DNA of 45,115 nt from assembly GCA_947474995.1 (NCBI GenBank), contig CANJNJ010000026.1, forward strand, positions 1-45,115, written 5' to 3'. Positions 16,926 through 25,287 of the stretch are shown piece by piece. The notes below the pieces were generated by a model. The model was not told the origin of the DNA. It made no database searches and saw only the letters and a program-made list of their open reading frames with translations. This stretch comes from Opitutaceae bacterium. Lineage in GTDB: Bacteria; Verrucomicrobiota; Verrucomicrobiia; Opitutales; Opitutaceae. Position 1 is the stretch's first letter; the number at the start of each line of letters is the position of its first letter. The position numbers and the translations under genes were made by a program.

Positions 16926-18368
16926 TCAGGGCGACTTGACATCCGCAGCCCCAAGCGGCGCCCCCTCGGCGAGGAGACGCTGGATCAGTGGAGCCAATTC
17001 GGTCTCCCGCATGGTTCCAGGATGGTATAAGCGGATTATTCCGGCGCGATCGACCATTGCGAGAGTGGGCGTGGTACTCACACCATAGCGCTGATGATTC
17101 GCCTCGCCGAGCGGCGTGGGCACGGAAGTCATCCAGCCATAGTACCGCTGGCGCACCTGTTCGATATAACGGTTTTCCTGTTCGGCCGGCGCCGGCACGT
17201 CGCCCGCCACGTAACCGAAGCGCTGCGTGGGCGCCACGATCGTGAAGCCCTGCGGGCCGAATCGCTCCATGAGCCGGGCTAATTCCGGTCCCTGTTCTTT
17301 GCAGTCGCTGCACCAATGCGCCCAGAAGAAAAGCAGCACGACGCGGCCTTTGAGTTCGGCAAGTGCCGGCGGCTTTTTCCCCAGATACTCGGCGAGGTCG
17401 AGCGGCGGCGCCGTCGTGCCTTCGAGGCTGATCAAGTTGAGGTCCTTCTGAATCCGCTTGTGCAGCGAGGTTGCCCCGTAGGTCTTCAGTTCGCCTTGGA
17501 GAAACGCGAGGGCTTCGCTCCGGGCTCCACGCTCTGTTGCCGCCAGCGCGCGCACCTCGATCGCCGCGCCGAAAGCCGTGGGCAGATCCGGCTCGTCGTC
17601 CATGGTCCGCCGCTTCAACGCCATCACCGCCAGTTCGTAGGTTCGACCCGCATAGCCCTCGGCCAAGTCCAGACGTTTCGCCGTCAGGGCCATCCGCCCT
17701 TGCCAGGAAATCGCCAGCAGCAAGTCCGGCGTCACGCCGAGCGCCGCACGATAGGCGTCGACCAGCGCATCCCCTCGCGCAAAATCGCCATTCGCCGCCG
17801 CGACTCTCACGTCACGCACCAGATTCCGGGTGACCGGTAGTGCCGGTAACACCGGCTGGGTGCCGTTCGCGGCGGGCGACGCGGCAGGCTCGCCCGGCGC
17901 CATCACCTGCAGGGACCAAACGACCTCCGCCGTCGCCGGCTGAAAACAAACCTGATCGTTGCAGGCCTGATAACGGAGCCGGCCGCGAACCTCCAGTCGA
18001 CCCGGCGCCTGACCCGCTGCCAGCGTCACCCTGACGCCAATCGCGAAGGTTCGACCAAACACCGCCAGTGGCTGGGGCAGGCCGGCCTGCCTCAGGTCGC
18101 TCGCTGCCGGATAGATAATCTCTTCCAACACAACACCGGTGGGCGGCTCAACCGTGAGAACGGTTGGAATGAACGCGGGGTCTCGCGGCGCGTTGGACTG
18201 GACGTGCAGGCCCTCGGGTAACGCAACTTGCACTGAAAGTCGCACCGCTCCCCCGGCGCGCACCGGAGCGGTCTCAACTACTGGCGTCACCTGCGCGACC
18301 GGCCGACTAACTTGGGCCCGTCCCACGAGGACACCCAAGAGAAAGAAGCCGGCAGCCAAAATTCGCAC
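16926..18368 (-). CDS. Secreted DsbD-N / TlpA thioredoxin fusion protein
   Basis: The 480-residue product has a signal peptide (MRILAAGFFLLGVLVGRAQ). Residues 25-155 look like the DsbD alpha domain (LPEGLHVQSNAP, PAASDLRQAGLPQPLAVFG, RLRYQACNDQVCFQP), including the Cys136/Cys141 pair. Residues 180-310 are helical and TPR-like. Residues 315-480 are a TlpA-type thioredoxin with W352-C353-S-D-C356 and a cis-Pro segment STTPTLAMVDRAG. No transmembrane beta domain as in real DsbD is present. The protein probably reduces or exchanges disulfides in the periplasm, perhaps in cytochrome c assembly for the heme proteins of this window (inference). It is transcribed after the gene at 18540 across a repeat-bearing 171-bp gap. 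Confidence 0.8.
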   Translation of the reverse strand: MRILAAGFFLLGVLVGRAQVSRPVAQVTPVVETAPVRAGGAVRLSVQVALPEGLHVQSNAPRDPAFIPTVLTVEPPTGVVLEEIIYPAASDLRQAGLPQPLAVFGRTFAIGVRVTLAAGQAPGRLEVRGRLRYQACNDQVCFQPATAEVVWSLQVMAPGEPAASPAANGTQPVLPALPVTRNLVRDVRVAAANGDFARGDALVDAYRAALGVTPDLLLAISWQGRMALTAKRLDLAEGYAGRTYELAVMALKRRTMDDEPDLPTAFGAAIEVRALAATERGARSEALAFLQGELKTYGATSLHKRIQKDLNLISLEGTTAPPLDLAEYLGKKPPALAELKGRVVLLFFWAHWCSDCKEQGPELARLMERFGPQGFTIVAPTQRFGYVAGDVPAPAEQENRYIEQVRQRYYGWMTSVPTPLGEANHQRYGVSTTPTLAMVDRAGIIRLYHPGTMRETELAPLIQRLLAEGAPLGAADVKSP

Positions 18369-18461
18369 GCCTCAGTCTTAGCGGGTCGGCTCGAGCTGTC
18401 AGTCCTGAATATTCCAGCCGGCCACTCGTTCGACGTAGCGAGCGCCAATTTTCCGAAATGG

Positions 18462-18526
18462 AGGGCCGCGTTCCACCGAGGCCGCCGGAGTACATCGCGA
18501 TTCCGGCCTCGGCGGAGCTCGGCCCG
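18462..18526. repeat. Palindromic element, GGGCCGAGCTCC family, second copy
   Basis: GAGGGCCGCGTTCC at the left pairs with GGAGCTCGGCCC at the right, and an inner CCGAGGCCG pairs with CGGCCTCGG. Ends and length match the element at 7106-7170, and the right arm is identical over 12 bases. Confidence 0.65.
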
Positions 18527-18539
18527 CCCCTGTCGATTG

Positions 18540-19985
18540 TCACATCCCGAAGACTTTCATCACCCCGCCCCACACTCCGGACCAAAACGCGCGCGCCGAC
18601 TTGGCCTCGCCGGTGGACGAGACCTGCTGGCACAGGAAAATCCCTCGCCCCGCAAACAAGTCGTCGAACAACGGATTCGTCCCGCGATAGTAACTCCAAA
18701 AGGTTTCCGCCCGCACCGGGCGATAATCGAGATTCGGCGTGAAACCGATGGTGGCGTCCTGGTTCGTCCGGCGGGCCGCGACCGTATTCCCCTCTCGCTC
18801 GGTCAACCGCTCGGCCCGGACGCCGCGATTTCCCGCCACGATCAAGCGGCACGGCCCGACAAATTCAAAATACCGAAACTGCAGTGACACCCATGACTGC
18901 CAGCGAAACAGCTGCCAGCGCCGGCGAATCTTCAGACGCCGGCCTTCGGCCGTCACCACCCCGGCCAGAAAACTCGGACGCAGTACGATCGAGGCACCCT
19001 CTTCCAGGGCAAGTACCGCCAGTTCGCTGTGGGGATCCTTTTGGTTCGAAAGGGTCAGCCGCTGATCCGCCGCACCGTCCGCGCTTCCGTTGCTCATCTC
19101 GATCAGCTCAACCAGGTTCGTCGCGAGACAGGTCAGCGGCAACCGCCAGTCGAGCAAAAACCGGGTCTTTCGCTTCAGGCCTTCGTCGGAAGCCTGCAGG
19201 AAACTTTCCTTGATCCAAAGCCGCTCGCCGCCCCGCAATGCGACTTCGACCGAAACACCCGTGGCCCCCACTTCCGGCAGCGCCGTCGCTCCCGTCTGCA
19301 ACCGCACCGGCCGACCGCGGGCGATGTACGGCGCCACAAAGTAAAAGAGCCCGATTTTTTTGGCGGATGGCCCGAGGAAGTAAAAGCCCAAGGCGACATA
19401 CACCCAAATCTTGAAAGGCCAGCGCAGCGGAGCCCGGCCCACCGGGTGTTCCCACGCCTGCTCGAGGTAGTGCATCACGCGCGACTCCTTCTCCTTGGCC
19501 TCCTGCAACCGGGCGTCGATTTTGCCGACGGCGATCTCCAGGCCATCGCGCTCCCATTGGGTCCGCGTAAATTCCCGCTGCAGGACGCCGCTCTGCGCCG
19601 TGATGTTGGTCCGCAGGGTCGTGATTTTTTCCAGCTGCGCCGCATTCGACTTTTGCTGCTCGGGATTGCCCACGAAACGATCCCACGTGCTCTCCAGGTC
19701 CCGCAGCTGGGCGATAATCTTGTCAGCCTGCCGGCCCCGCTCCTGCTCGGCGGAGATTTCCGCCGCTTGCCGATCCAGGCGCTTATTAACGTCCTCCAGC
19801 GCGCTTTGGACTTTGGCCCGCTCGCCGTTGATGGAGCGAACCACATCCTGGCGCCACATCTCGAAATCCACGCTGTCCCGCAGGAAAAGCCAAAGCCCGC
19901 ACGCCACCACGCCCAGCCCCACGATCAGTGCGGCAGCGGCGAATTTTTCGAAAATCCAGCGAAGGAGTGAGATGAGCATGCCCAT
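18540..19985 (-). CDS. Membrane-anchored coiled-coil protein of unknown function
   Basis: The 481-residue product has an N-terminal membrane segment (about 15-34, FAAAALIVGLGVVACGLWLFL), then a charged helical region (about 45-165) with heptad-like spacing that suggests a coiled coil. A second hydrophobic stretch follows (about 185-215, IWVYVALGFYFLGPS and LFYFVAP). Residues 220-481 form a beta-rich soluble domain with GTNPLFDDLFAGRGIFLCQQV near the end. The C-terminal half has a faint AIM24-like flavour (Gly-rich strands, VELIEMSNGS), but I cannot confirm that. It lies upstream of, and in the same direction as, the thioredoxin fusion. No catalytic motif is visible. Confidence 0.7.
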   Translation of the reverse strand: MGMLISLLRWIFEKFAAAALIVGLGVVACGLWLFLRDSVDFEMWRQDVVRSINGERAKVQSALEDVNKRLDRQAAEISAEQERGRQADKIIAQLRDLESTWDRFVGNPEQQKSNAAQLEKITTLRTNITAQSGVLQREFTRTQWERDGLEIAVGKIDARLQEAKEKESRVMHYLEQAWEHPVGRAPLRWPFKIWVYVALGFYFLGPSAKKIGLFYFVAPYIARGRPVRLQTGATALPEVGATGVSVEVALRGGERLWIKESFLQASDEGLKRKTRFLLDWRLPLTCLATNLVELIEMSNGSADGAADQRLTLSNQKDPHSELAVLALEEGASIVLRPSFLAGVVTAEGRRLKIRRRWQLFRWQSWVSLQFRYFEFVGPCRLIVAGNRGVRAERLTEREGNTVAARRTNQDATIGFTPNLDYRPVRAETFWSYYRGTNPLFDDLFAGRGIFLCQQVSSTGEAKSARAFWSGVWGGVMKVFGM

Positions 19986-20129
19986 GGTGCGGACCGCGTG
20001 GTCGCGGCGAAGAAAGGATCAGTCAAATGACCGGGCTGGCGGAAGCCAATTGCTAATCCCGATTTAGCCGATAAGCTAACCAACAATCGAACGAACTGGT
20101 TCCGTGCCAGTTACAACATCGATCCTCCT

Positions 20130-21404
20130 ATGTCCAAAGCTGTCGTTTCCTCGCTTTACGACTCCGACGTATTCCGCATGGCGTGCCGTCAATTCGACCA
20201 GGCCGCCGACGCCATCAGCCTCCCGGAGGCGATTCGCGATCGCACGAAATACCCCCGACGCTGCCTGGCTGTATCCCTGCCCGTCCGGCGCGTCGATGGC
20301 AGCGTCACCGTGTTCGAGGGCTACCGGGTGCAGCACAATCTTTCCACCGGCCCGTCCAAGGGTGGCATCCGGTTTCACCAGCATGTGACGCTCGGCGAGG
20401 TCGCGGCCCTTGCGATGTGGATGAGCTGGAAAACGTCGCTCGTCGGACTGCCGTACGGCGGAGCCAAGGGCGGCGTGATCGTCGACCCGAGTTTGCTCTC
20501 GGAGACCGAGCTCGAACACCTCTCGCGTCGCTACATGCAGGAAATGGTGAATTTCGTCGGTCCGCACGTCGATGTGCCCGCGCCCGATGTCGGCACCAAC
20601 GAGAAGATCATGGGCTGGATGATGGACACTTACTCCAACCACGTCGGCCACGTCGAACCGGCCGTGGTCACCGGCAAGCCCATCGCGCTCGGCGGCTCCC
20701 AAGGCCGCCGCGAAGCCACCGGCGCGGGCGTGGCTTACCTCGTGAAGAAATACCTCGAGGACATGAAGGTCCCCATCACGAAGGCCACGGTTGCCATCCA
20801 GGGCTTTGGCAATGTCGGCAGCGAAACGGCGATCGCCCTCTCGCGCTACGGGGCAAAAATCATCGCCATCTCCGACGTCTCGGGCGGCATCTACAATCCC
20901 AAGGGGATCGATATCACGAAGGCGCTGACCTACGTGCGTTATCAAAAAATGCTGCACGACTTCGATGGCGGTGAGCCGATTTCGAACGAGGCGTTGCTGG
21001 AGTTGAAATGTACGGTGCTGGCGCCAGCGGCCCTCGAGCGGGTCATCACGGACGTGAACGCGCCCAAGCTGAAGTGCCGACTGCTCGCCGAAGCGGCCAA
21101 CGGCCCGACGACCAACGCGGCTGACCGGATCCTCGAAAAGCGCGGCGATATCGAACTCATCCCCGACGTGCTCTGCAATTCGGGCGGGGTGGTCGTCTCC
21201 TACTTCGAGTGGCTGCAAAACCTTTCCAATTATTACTGGGATCGCGACGAAGTCATGACGAAGCTGTTCGCGATTCTCGACAAAGCGAAGATCGCCGTCG
21301 ACGCCCAGAAGAAGAAATTCCAGTTCAGCCGCCGGCTGGCCGCCCTGACGCTCGGGATTCAGCGGGTCGCCGACGCCAAGCAGAGCCGGGGGCTTTTTCC
21401 GTAA
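20130..21404 (+). CDS. gdhA: Glu/Leu/Phe/Val dehydrogenase, probable NAD(P)-glutamate dehydrogenase
   Basis: The 424-residue product has the hexameric GDH pattern: GYRVQHNLSTGPSKGGIRFH with Lys77, MSWKTSLVGLPYGGAKGGV with Lys101 and the catalytic Lys113, PAPDVGTNEKIMGWMMDTYS, and the Rossmann start IQGFGNVGSETA. Length and motifs fit the roughly 420-residue glutamate dehydrogenase class. It interconverts glutamate and 2-oxoglutarate plus ammonia in the cytoplasm. The leader ends CGATCCTCCT, which is anti-SD-like rather than a ribosome site. The gene stands alone. Cofactor preference cannot be read with confidence. Confidence 0.92.
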   Translation: MSKAVVSSLYDSDVFRMACRQFDQAADAISLPEAIRDRTKYPRRCLAVSLPVRRVDGSVTVFEGYRVQHNLSTGPSKGGIRFHQHVTLGEVAALAMWMSWKTSLVGLPYGGAKGGVIVDPSLLSETELEHLSRRYMQEMVNFVGPHVDVPAPDVGTNEKIMGWMMDTYSNHVGHVEPAVVTGKPIALGGSQGRREATGAGVAYLVKKYLEDMKVPITKATVAIQGFGNVGSETAIALSRYGAKIIAISDVSGGIYNPKGIDITKALTYVRYQKMLHDFDGGEPISNEALLELKCTVLAPAALERVITDVNAPKLKCRLLAEAANGPTTNAADRILEKRGDIELIPDVLCNSGGVVVSYFEWLQNLSNYYWDRDEVMTKLFAILDKAKIAVDAQKKKFQFSRRLAALTLGIQRVADAKQSRGLFP

Positions 21405-21508
21405 GAAGCGCCACACCCCGGCTTTCGCTTTCTCTCTCTGTCATTCTGAGACGGGTCACCAACGGATGCCCGTTCGATATTTCCTGCTGATAAACCCTTC
21501 ACCTTTTA

Positions 21509-21609
21509 TCATTCTGAGCGAAGCGAAGAATCCATACCGTAGGTCACCTCGTTTGCGTGGATGCGCAAACTGTCGCTTCGCTCAGTATCTTCGCTTACGC
21601 TCAGAATGA
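21509..21609. repeat. Palindromic element, TCATTCTGAGCG family
   Basis: TCATTCTGAGCG-AAGCGAAGA (21509-21529) pairs with TCTTCGCTTACGCTCAGAATGA (21588-21609); an inner hairpin GTTTGCG/CGCAAAC lies near 21551-21570. A partial unit (TCATTCTGAGACGGG) lies just upstream near 21440. The same design recurs at 42705-42779. The whole 21405-21691 gap has no gene. Confidence 0.75.
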
Positions 21610-21691
21610 CAAACCAAGAGGGCGATTTTTGCGGAACTTCACGACCGGCCCGTCGTCTTGTCGCGCGATCGAAGCACCCGTTGCTCCTGCC

Positions 21692-22549
21692 ATGAAACCA
21701 CCCGCCCGCGCCTTCCTTTTAGCAGTTGTCTCCGCCACGATGGTTTCCGCCGGTCCGGCGGAAACCGCGATTGTCGCGGCCATGAAGCTGGCCGAGGCGC
21801 CCAATTACGGCTGGGTTTCAGACATCAGCGACGATGCCCGCAGCTACACGATCGACGGGAAAACCAACCTCGCCGACAAAGGGGATCTTTCGCTCGTAAA
21901 CATGCCGCTGGTCTCGGCCCTGCGCCGGAACGCGACGGGCAGCCCGGCGGCCGGCGGAGCCCACTCGGACAACCAGGTGAACGTGATTTTCAGCGGCGAC
22001 GAAAAGCTCGTCATCGAAGTCGGCGACGCTTGGAAAAAGCCTGATGAACTAAAATCGCCGGATACCCGTGGCGGTTATTCCGGCCGGGGGCGTTTTGGCG
22101 GTGGGATGGGCGGTCGCCGGGGTCGTCGTGGGGGAATGCCGGTGAACCCCGAGGGCGGAGAGCAGCCCATGCCCGCCTTCAGCAACCTTCAACTCACGCT
22201 CAGCCGACCGCACGAGGAACTCTCGATCATCGTCGCCGGTTACACGGATCTCAAAGTCGACGGTGATGTGGTCAGTGGTGCCCTCACCGAAACCGGCGCA
22301 AAACTCCTGCTGGTTCACGCAGGACAAAAGGAAATCACACCGCTCACGGGGAGCGGGACGTTCCGGCTTTGGCTCAAGGACGGCGGGCTCGTTAAGTATG
22401 AAATTACGCTCGAAGGCACGCTCGCCATCACGAGTGGTGGCAATCGCCGCGAAGTGCAGGTGCATCAAAACGCCGTGACGCAAATCCGCAACATCGGCAC
22501 GACGACGTTCGAGGTGCCGGCCGAGGCAAAAAAGAAACTCGAATCCTGA
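21692..22549 (+). CDS. Secreted hypothetical protein, intact paralog
   Basis: The 285-residue product starts MKPPARAFLLAVVSATMVSAG (signal peptide). It then reads AAMKLAEAPNYGWVSDISDDARSY, a Gly/Arg-rich linker (GRGRFGGGMGGRRGRRGG, about residues 132-149) and a C-terminal region NLQLTLSRPHEELSIIVAGYTDLKVDGDVVSG with a strand-rich tail (EVQVHQNAVTQIRNIGTTTFEVP). No known family is recognised. The next gene downstream is a clear paralog interrupted by a stop. The frame extends upstream to 21557 through repeat DNA, so the signal peptide sets the start at 21692. Confidence 0.75.
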   Translation: MKPPARAFLLAVVSATMVSAGPAETAIVAAMKLAEAPNYGWVSDISDDARSYTIDGKTNLADKGDLSLVNMPLVSALRRNATGSPAAGGAHSDNQVNVIFSGDEKLVIEVGDAWKKPDELKSPDTRGGYSGRGRFGGGMGGRRGRRGGMPVNPEGGEQPMPAFSNLQLTLSRPHEELSIIVAGYTDLKVDGDVVSGALTETGAKLLLVHAGQKEITPLTGSGTFRLWLKDGGLVKYEITLEGTLAITSGGNRREVQVHQNAVTQIRNIGTTTFEVPAEAKKKLES

Positions 22550-22592
22550 GCGAAGCCCGCACTGCAGCGCCCGAGTGGGGTCTTGGTTCGCT

Positions 22593-22663
22593 GGTTGGTA
22601 GTCCCGCCTTTAAGCGGAAGAATTGAAACGGCCCGATTCCGCCTGAAGGCGGAACGACCAACC
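22593..22663. repeat. Palindromic element, GTAGTTCCGCC family, second copy
   Basis: GGTTGGTAGTCCCGCCTT (22593-22610) pairs with AAGGCGGAACGACCAACC (22646-22663), 16 of 18 positions. Inner sequence TAAGCGGAAGAATTGAA / GATTCCGCCTG parallels the copy at 16781. Confidence 0.75.
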
Positions 22664-22773
22664 GCGGCTGACTTCATTCTGAGTCGGCGTCTTCAATACC
22701 GTGCCCCCCGCGGCCCCAATCACATTCCCAGTTGAATCCCGGACCGGTTGGGGTCATTAAGAATTCAACCCCT

Positions 22774-23640
22774 ATGAAGCGGCTGCTATTAGCATCGCTT
22801 GTCATCTTGTACCCGTCCCGCGTTACCGCCGGTCCCATCGAGGATGCGGCGGTGTACGTTATGCGCCTGTCGGACCGCCCAAACTATACCTGGGTTGCCA
22901 CGATCGACGACGACGCCCGCTCGTACGACATCGTCGGGCGAACCTCCAAGGAGGGCTACACGCTGGCCAAAATGCCCGCCATCAATTCGGTCCGCCGCCG
23001 ACTGGGACGCAGCGCCGCCGACAACGAGGCCGAGGTGATCTTTCGCGGCCATGTCGACTGCGTCATCGCCACCGACGAGGGTTGGAAGTCGGTCGCCGAA
23101 TTGCCGGTCAACGCCGAGGGCGTTCCGGTCATCGGGACCAGCGGACTGACGCTGCAAAGCGCAGCCCTCGCCGGCCCCCTGGGCACTTCGGTGCGCGGCG
23201 GTCGTGGCGACGTTCGGATGCTACCCGCCGTCCACGAAAAGCGCGAGCCGCGCGCCTAAAGCAATCTGCAACTCGGCGTCAGTCATCCGCACGAGGAACT
23301 CGGGGTCATGGTCACTTGCAGCACGGATCTGGCGGTAGACGAAAACGCCGTCACGGGAACGCTCACGGATCTCGGAGCCCAGCTGCTGCTGGTCCGCGAC
23401 GGCCAGATCGCAATCACGCCCGCGCGCGCGGCCGGCACCTTCAAGATCTGGCTGCGCGGCGGTCTGGTCGAACGCTATCAGGTCAGTCTCGAAGGGGTGC
23501 TGGACGTGAGGACCGGGCTGGCGCACAAGCAAATCCAGGTTCACCAGTCCAGGCACACGGTGGTGAAGGAGGTCGGAACCACGCGATGGGAAATTCCCGA
23601 CGAGGCGCGAAGAAAGCTCGGCCATCGATCCGAACGGTGA
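22774..23640 (+). pseudogene. Paralog of the 21692 secreted protein, interrupted by an in-frame TAA
   Basis: A start at 22774 gives MKRLLLASLVILYPSRVTAGP (signal peptide) and then YVMRLSDRPNYTWVATIDDDARSYDIVG, matching the intact neighbour. A single TAA at 23257-23259 ends the first part (162 codons). Reading on in the same frame gives SNLQLGVSHPHEELGVMVTC, KIWLRGGLVERYQVSLEGVL and HQSRHTVVKEVGTTRWEIPDE, the full C-terminal region of the family. The intact copy has Phe at the place of the stop (AFSNLQL). No frameshift is needed across the stop, although residues ~118-162 differ enough that a compensated shift there is possible. Either a recent pseudogene or a readthrough candidate. Confidence 0.75.
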
Positions 23641-23693
23641 GCGGACGACGGGGCGGCCCGCGGGCGGCAACTGGCTCGGGCGCCCTCCCGGGC

Positions 23694-25217
23694 TCACAGC
23701 ACCATGAAGGAAAATGCCACGAGCAGCGTGGGCACCAACGCGCCGAGCAACAGGCCCGCCGGTGAAATCCCGTCGGGAAAATAACGCTGCAGGATCGACT
23801 GGCCCGCCGGATTCGGGGCATTGGCAATCACCGTGAGGCCGCCGCCTGTCACCGCTCCCGCCACGACGGCAAACTTCAATTTTTCACTGAACCCGGGGAC
23901 CAGCGTAGCCAGGTAGGTGATGAGCGCGTTGTCGTTAAAGGCGGTGAGCAACGTCGCCCCGGCAAAGAGCGGCACTTCAGTCAAACGGCCAAGCACCGGC
24001 TCGATCCACCACCCCTGCAAGCCACCATGGATCACTAGGCCAGCGAGGAAGAAGCCCACGAGCAGCGGCCCTCGCAGGTCGACCTTGCTCTGGTGGTGCG
24101 CCGTGGCCTGCGCAAAGGCGAGATAGAACAAAAATCCGCCGATAAAGAGCGCCGGATGGTGTGCGCTCCAAACGGTGAAGCCAATAAACCCGACATGAAC
24201 GGCCGTCACCCAGGCCGGCACGGGATCGTCCACTGGCGCCTCCTTGGCGGCCACCGGCGGGCGCAAGGCCAGCAGTTCCCGGCGGAACATCAACAAGTAC
24301 GCTCCATTCGAAAGTGCGATACCCGCGACCGCGTGCCAGCCAAAGTGAGTAAACATGTACTTCATGTTCCAGCCCCACGCCGCCGCGACCATCAAGACCG
24401 GTGGCGCCGCGAAATGCGTCAACGTGCCACCGACCGAGATATTCACGAAGAGCAATCCAAGGGTGGCGTATTTCAGCCGCAGACTGGGCTTCAGCGCGTA
24501 AAATTGTTTGGCGAGAAGCAGGGCCGCGATGGTCATGGCGGCCGGCTCGGTCATGAATGAACCCATGAGGGGCGCCAGCGTCAGAATCGCGAGCCACCAG
24601 GCCACCGGTCGTTCCCGGCCCAGCGCCGCCACGAGGCGCAGGCACTGTTCCGCGAGCCGCAAGACGGGCCGGGTCGAGGCCAGCGCCATGATGATGACGA
24701 CAAACATCGGCTCCGTGTAATTGACCCCATCCGCGATGTAATGGATCGCCGTGTCGAGGCCCTTGAACCAGGCGATCGCCACACCGAGAGCGACGGCCCA
24801 CAGGCCGAAAATCGCTTCGATCTCTCCAAAAAAATGCAGTACTTGGCCCCAGAAGCTGACTTCGTCCGGCACGTCGTCGTCGTCGCGGTCCGTGATAACC
24901 GGACGCTCTTTGAGCTGCGCGAGATGTCGCGCTTCCACGACATGCGCCCAATGCCGGAACTTTGCCGCCATGAAGGTATGCAGCACCGCCAGAACAAAAA
25001 CAACGGTGGCCACCACGTTGAACGGTTCGAGCCGGGCCCGACCGCGCAGCGTGGCGATCAAATCCGGCGATTGCGCCGAAGCATATTCGCTCAGCGGGCG
25101 GGGAAATGCCGCGTCCACCGCAGCCCCCTGTGCCGCCGAAGCCACCATGGCGCCGAGAACGAGAGCCATCAGCCCAACACCGGCAAATCGCGCGGCCCGG
25201 ATAACACTCGGAATCAT
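23694..25217 (-). CDS. Putative Na+/H+ antiporter (NhaD/ArsB-like ion transporter superfamily)
   Basis: The 507-residue polytopic protein has an N-terminal signal-like segment, a cytoplasmic-looking loop with RPVITDRDDDDVPDE, then about eleven hydrophobic segments. Characteristic stretches are GLDTAIHYIADGVNYTEPMFVVIIMALASTRPV, APLMGSFMTEPAAMTIAALLL, FVNISVGGTLTHFAAPPVLM and FNDNALITYLATLVPG, the last two being the paired Asn/Asp-containing re-entrant motifs of the ion transporter superfamily. Sodium-proton exchange is the usual annotation for this group. The start at 25217 is used because the frame upstream overlaps the DUF1015 gene; the gap to that gene is 70 bp, so a shared transcript is possible. 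Confidence 0.8.
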   Translation of the reverse strand: MIPSVIRAARFAGVGLMALVLGAMVASAAQGAAVDAAFPRPLSEYASAQSPDLIATLRGRARLEPFNVVATVVFVLAVLHTFMAAKFRHWAHVVEARHLAQLKERPVITDRDDDDVPDEVSFWGQVLHFFGEIEAIFGLWAVALGVAIAWFKGLDTAIHYIADGVNYTEPMFVVIIMALASTRPVLRLAEQCLRLVAALGRERPVAWWLAILTLAPLMGSFMTEPAAMTIAALLLAKQFYALKPSLRLKYATLGLLFVNISVGGTLTHFAAPPVLMVAAAWGWNMKYMFTHFGWHAVAGIALSNGAYLLMFRRELLALRPPVAAKEAPVDDPVPAWVTAVHVGFIGFTVWSAHHPALFIGGFLFYLAFAQATAHHQSKVDLRGPLLVGFFLAGLVIHGGLQGWWIEPVLGRLTEVPLFAGATLLTAFNDNALITYLATLVPGFSEKLKFAVVAGAVTGGGLTVIANAPNPAGQSILQRYFPDGISPAGLLLGALVPTLLVAFSFMVL

Positions 25218-25287
25218 TCCAGCCAGAAAACGGTTCGTCCGCCTTTGCGCAAGCCAGCCCGACCGTTCGTCAGGGAATTTCTGCCCC

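Noticed and set aside
20076-21416. 446-codon open frame antisense to gdhA
   Set aside because: GC-rich shadow frame; its residues reflect the reverse complement of conserved GDH codons.
22774-23640. Selenocysteine or programmed recoding at the in-frame stop
   Set aside because: The stop is TAA, not TGA, and no SECIS-like hairpin or slippery site was seen next to it.
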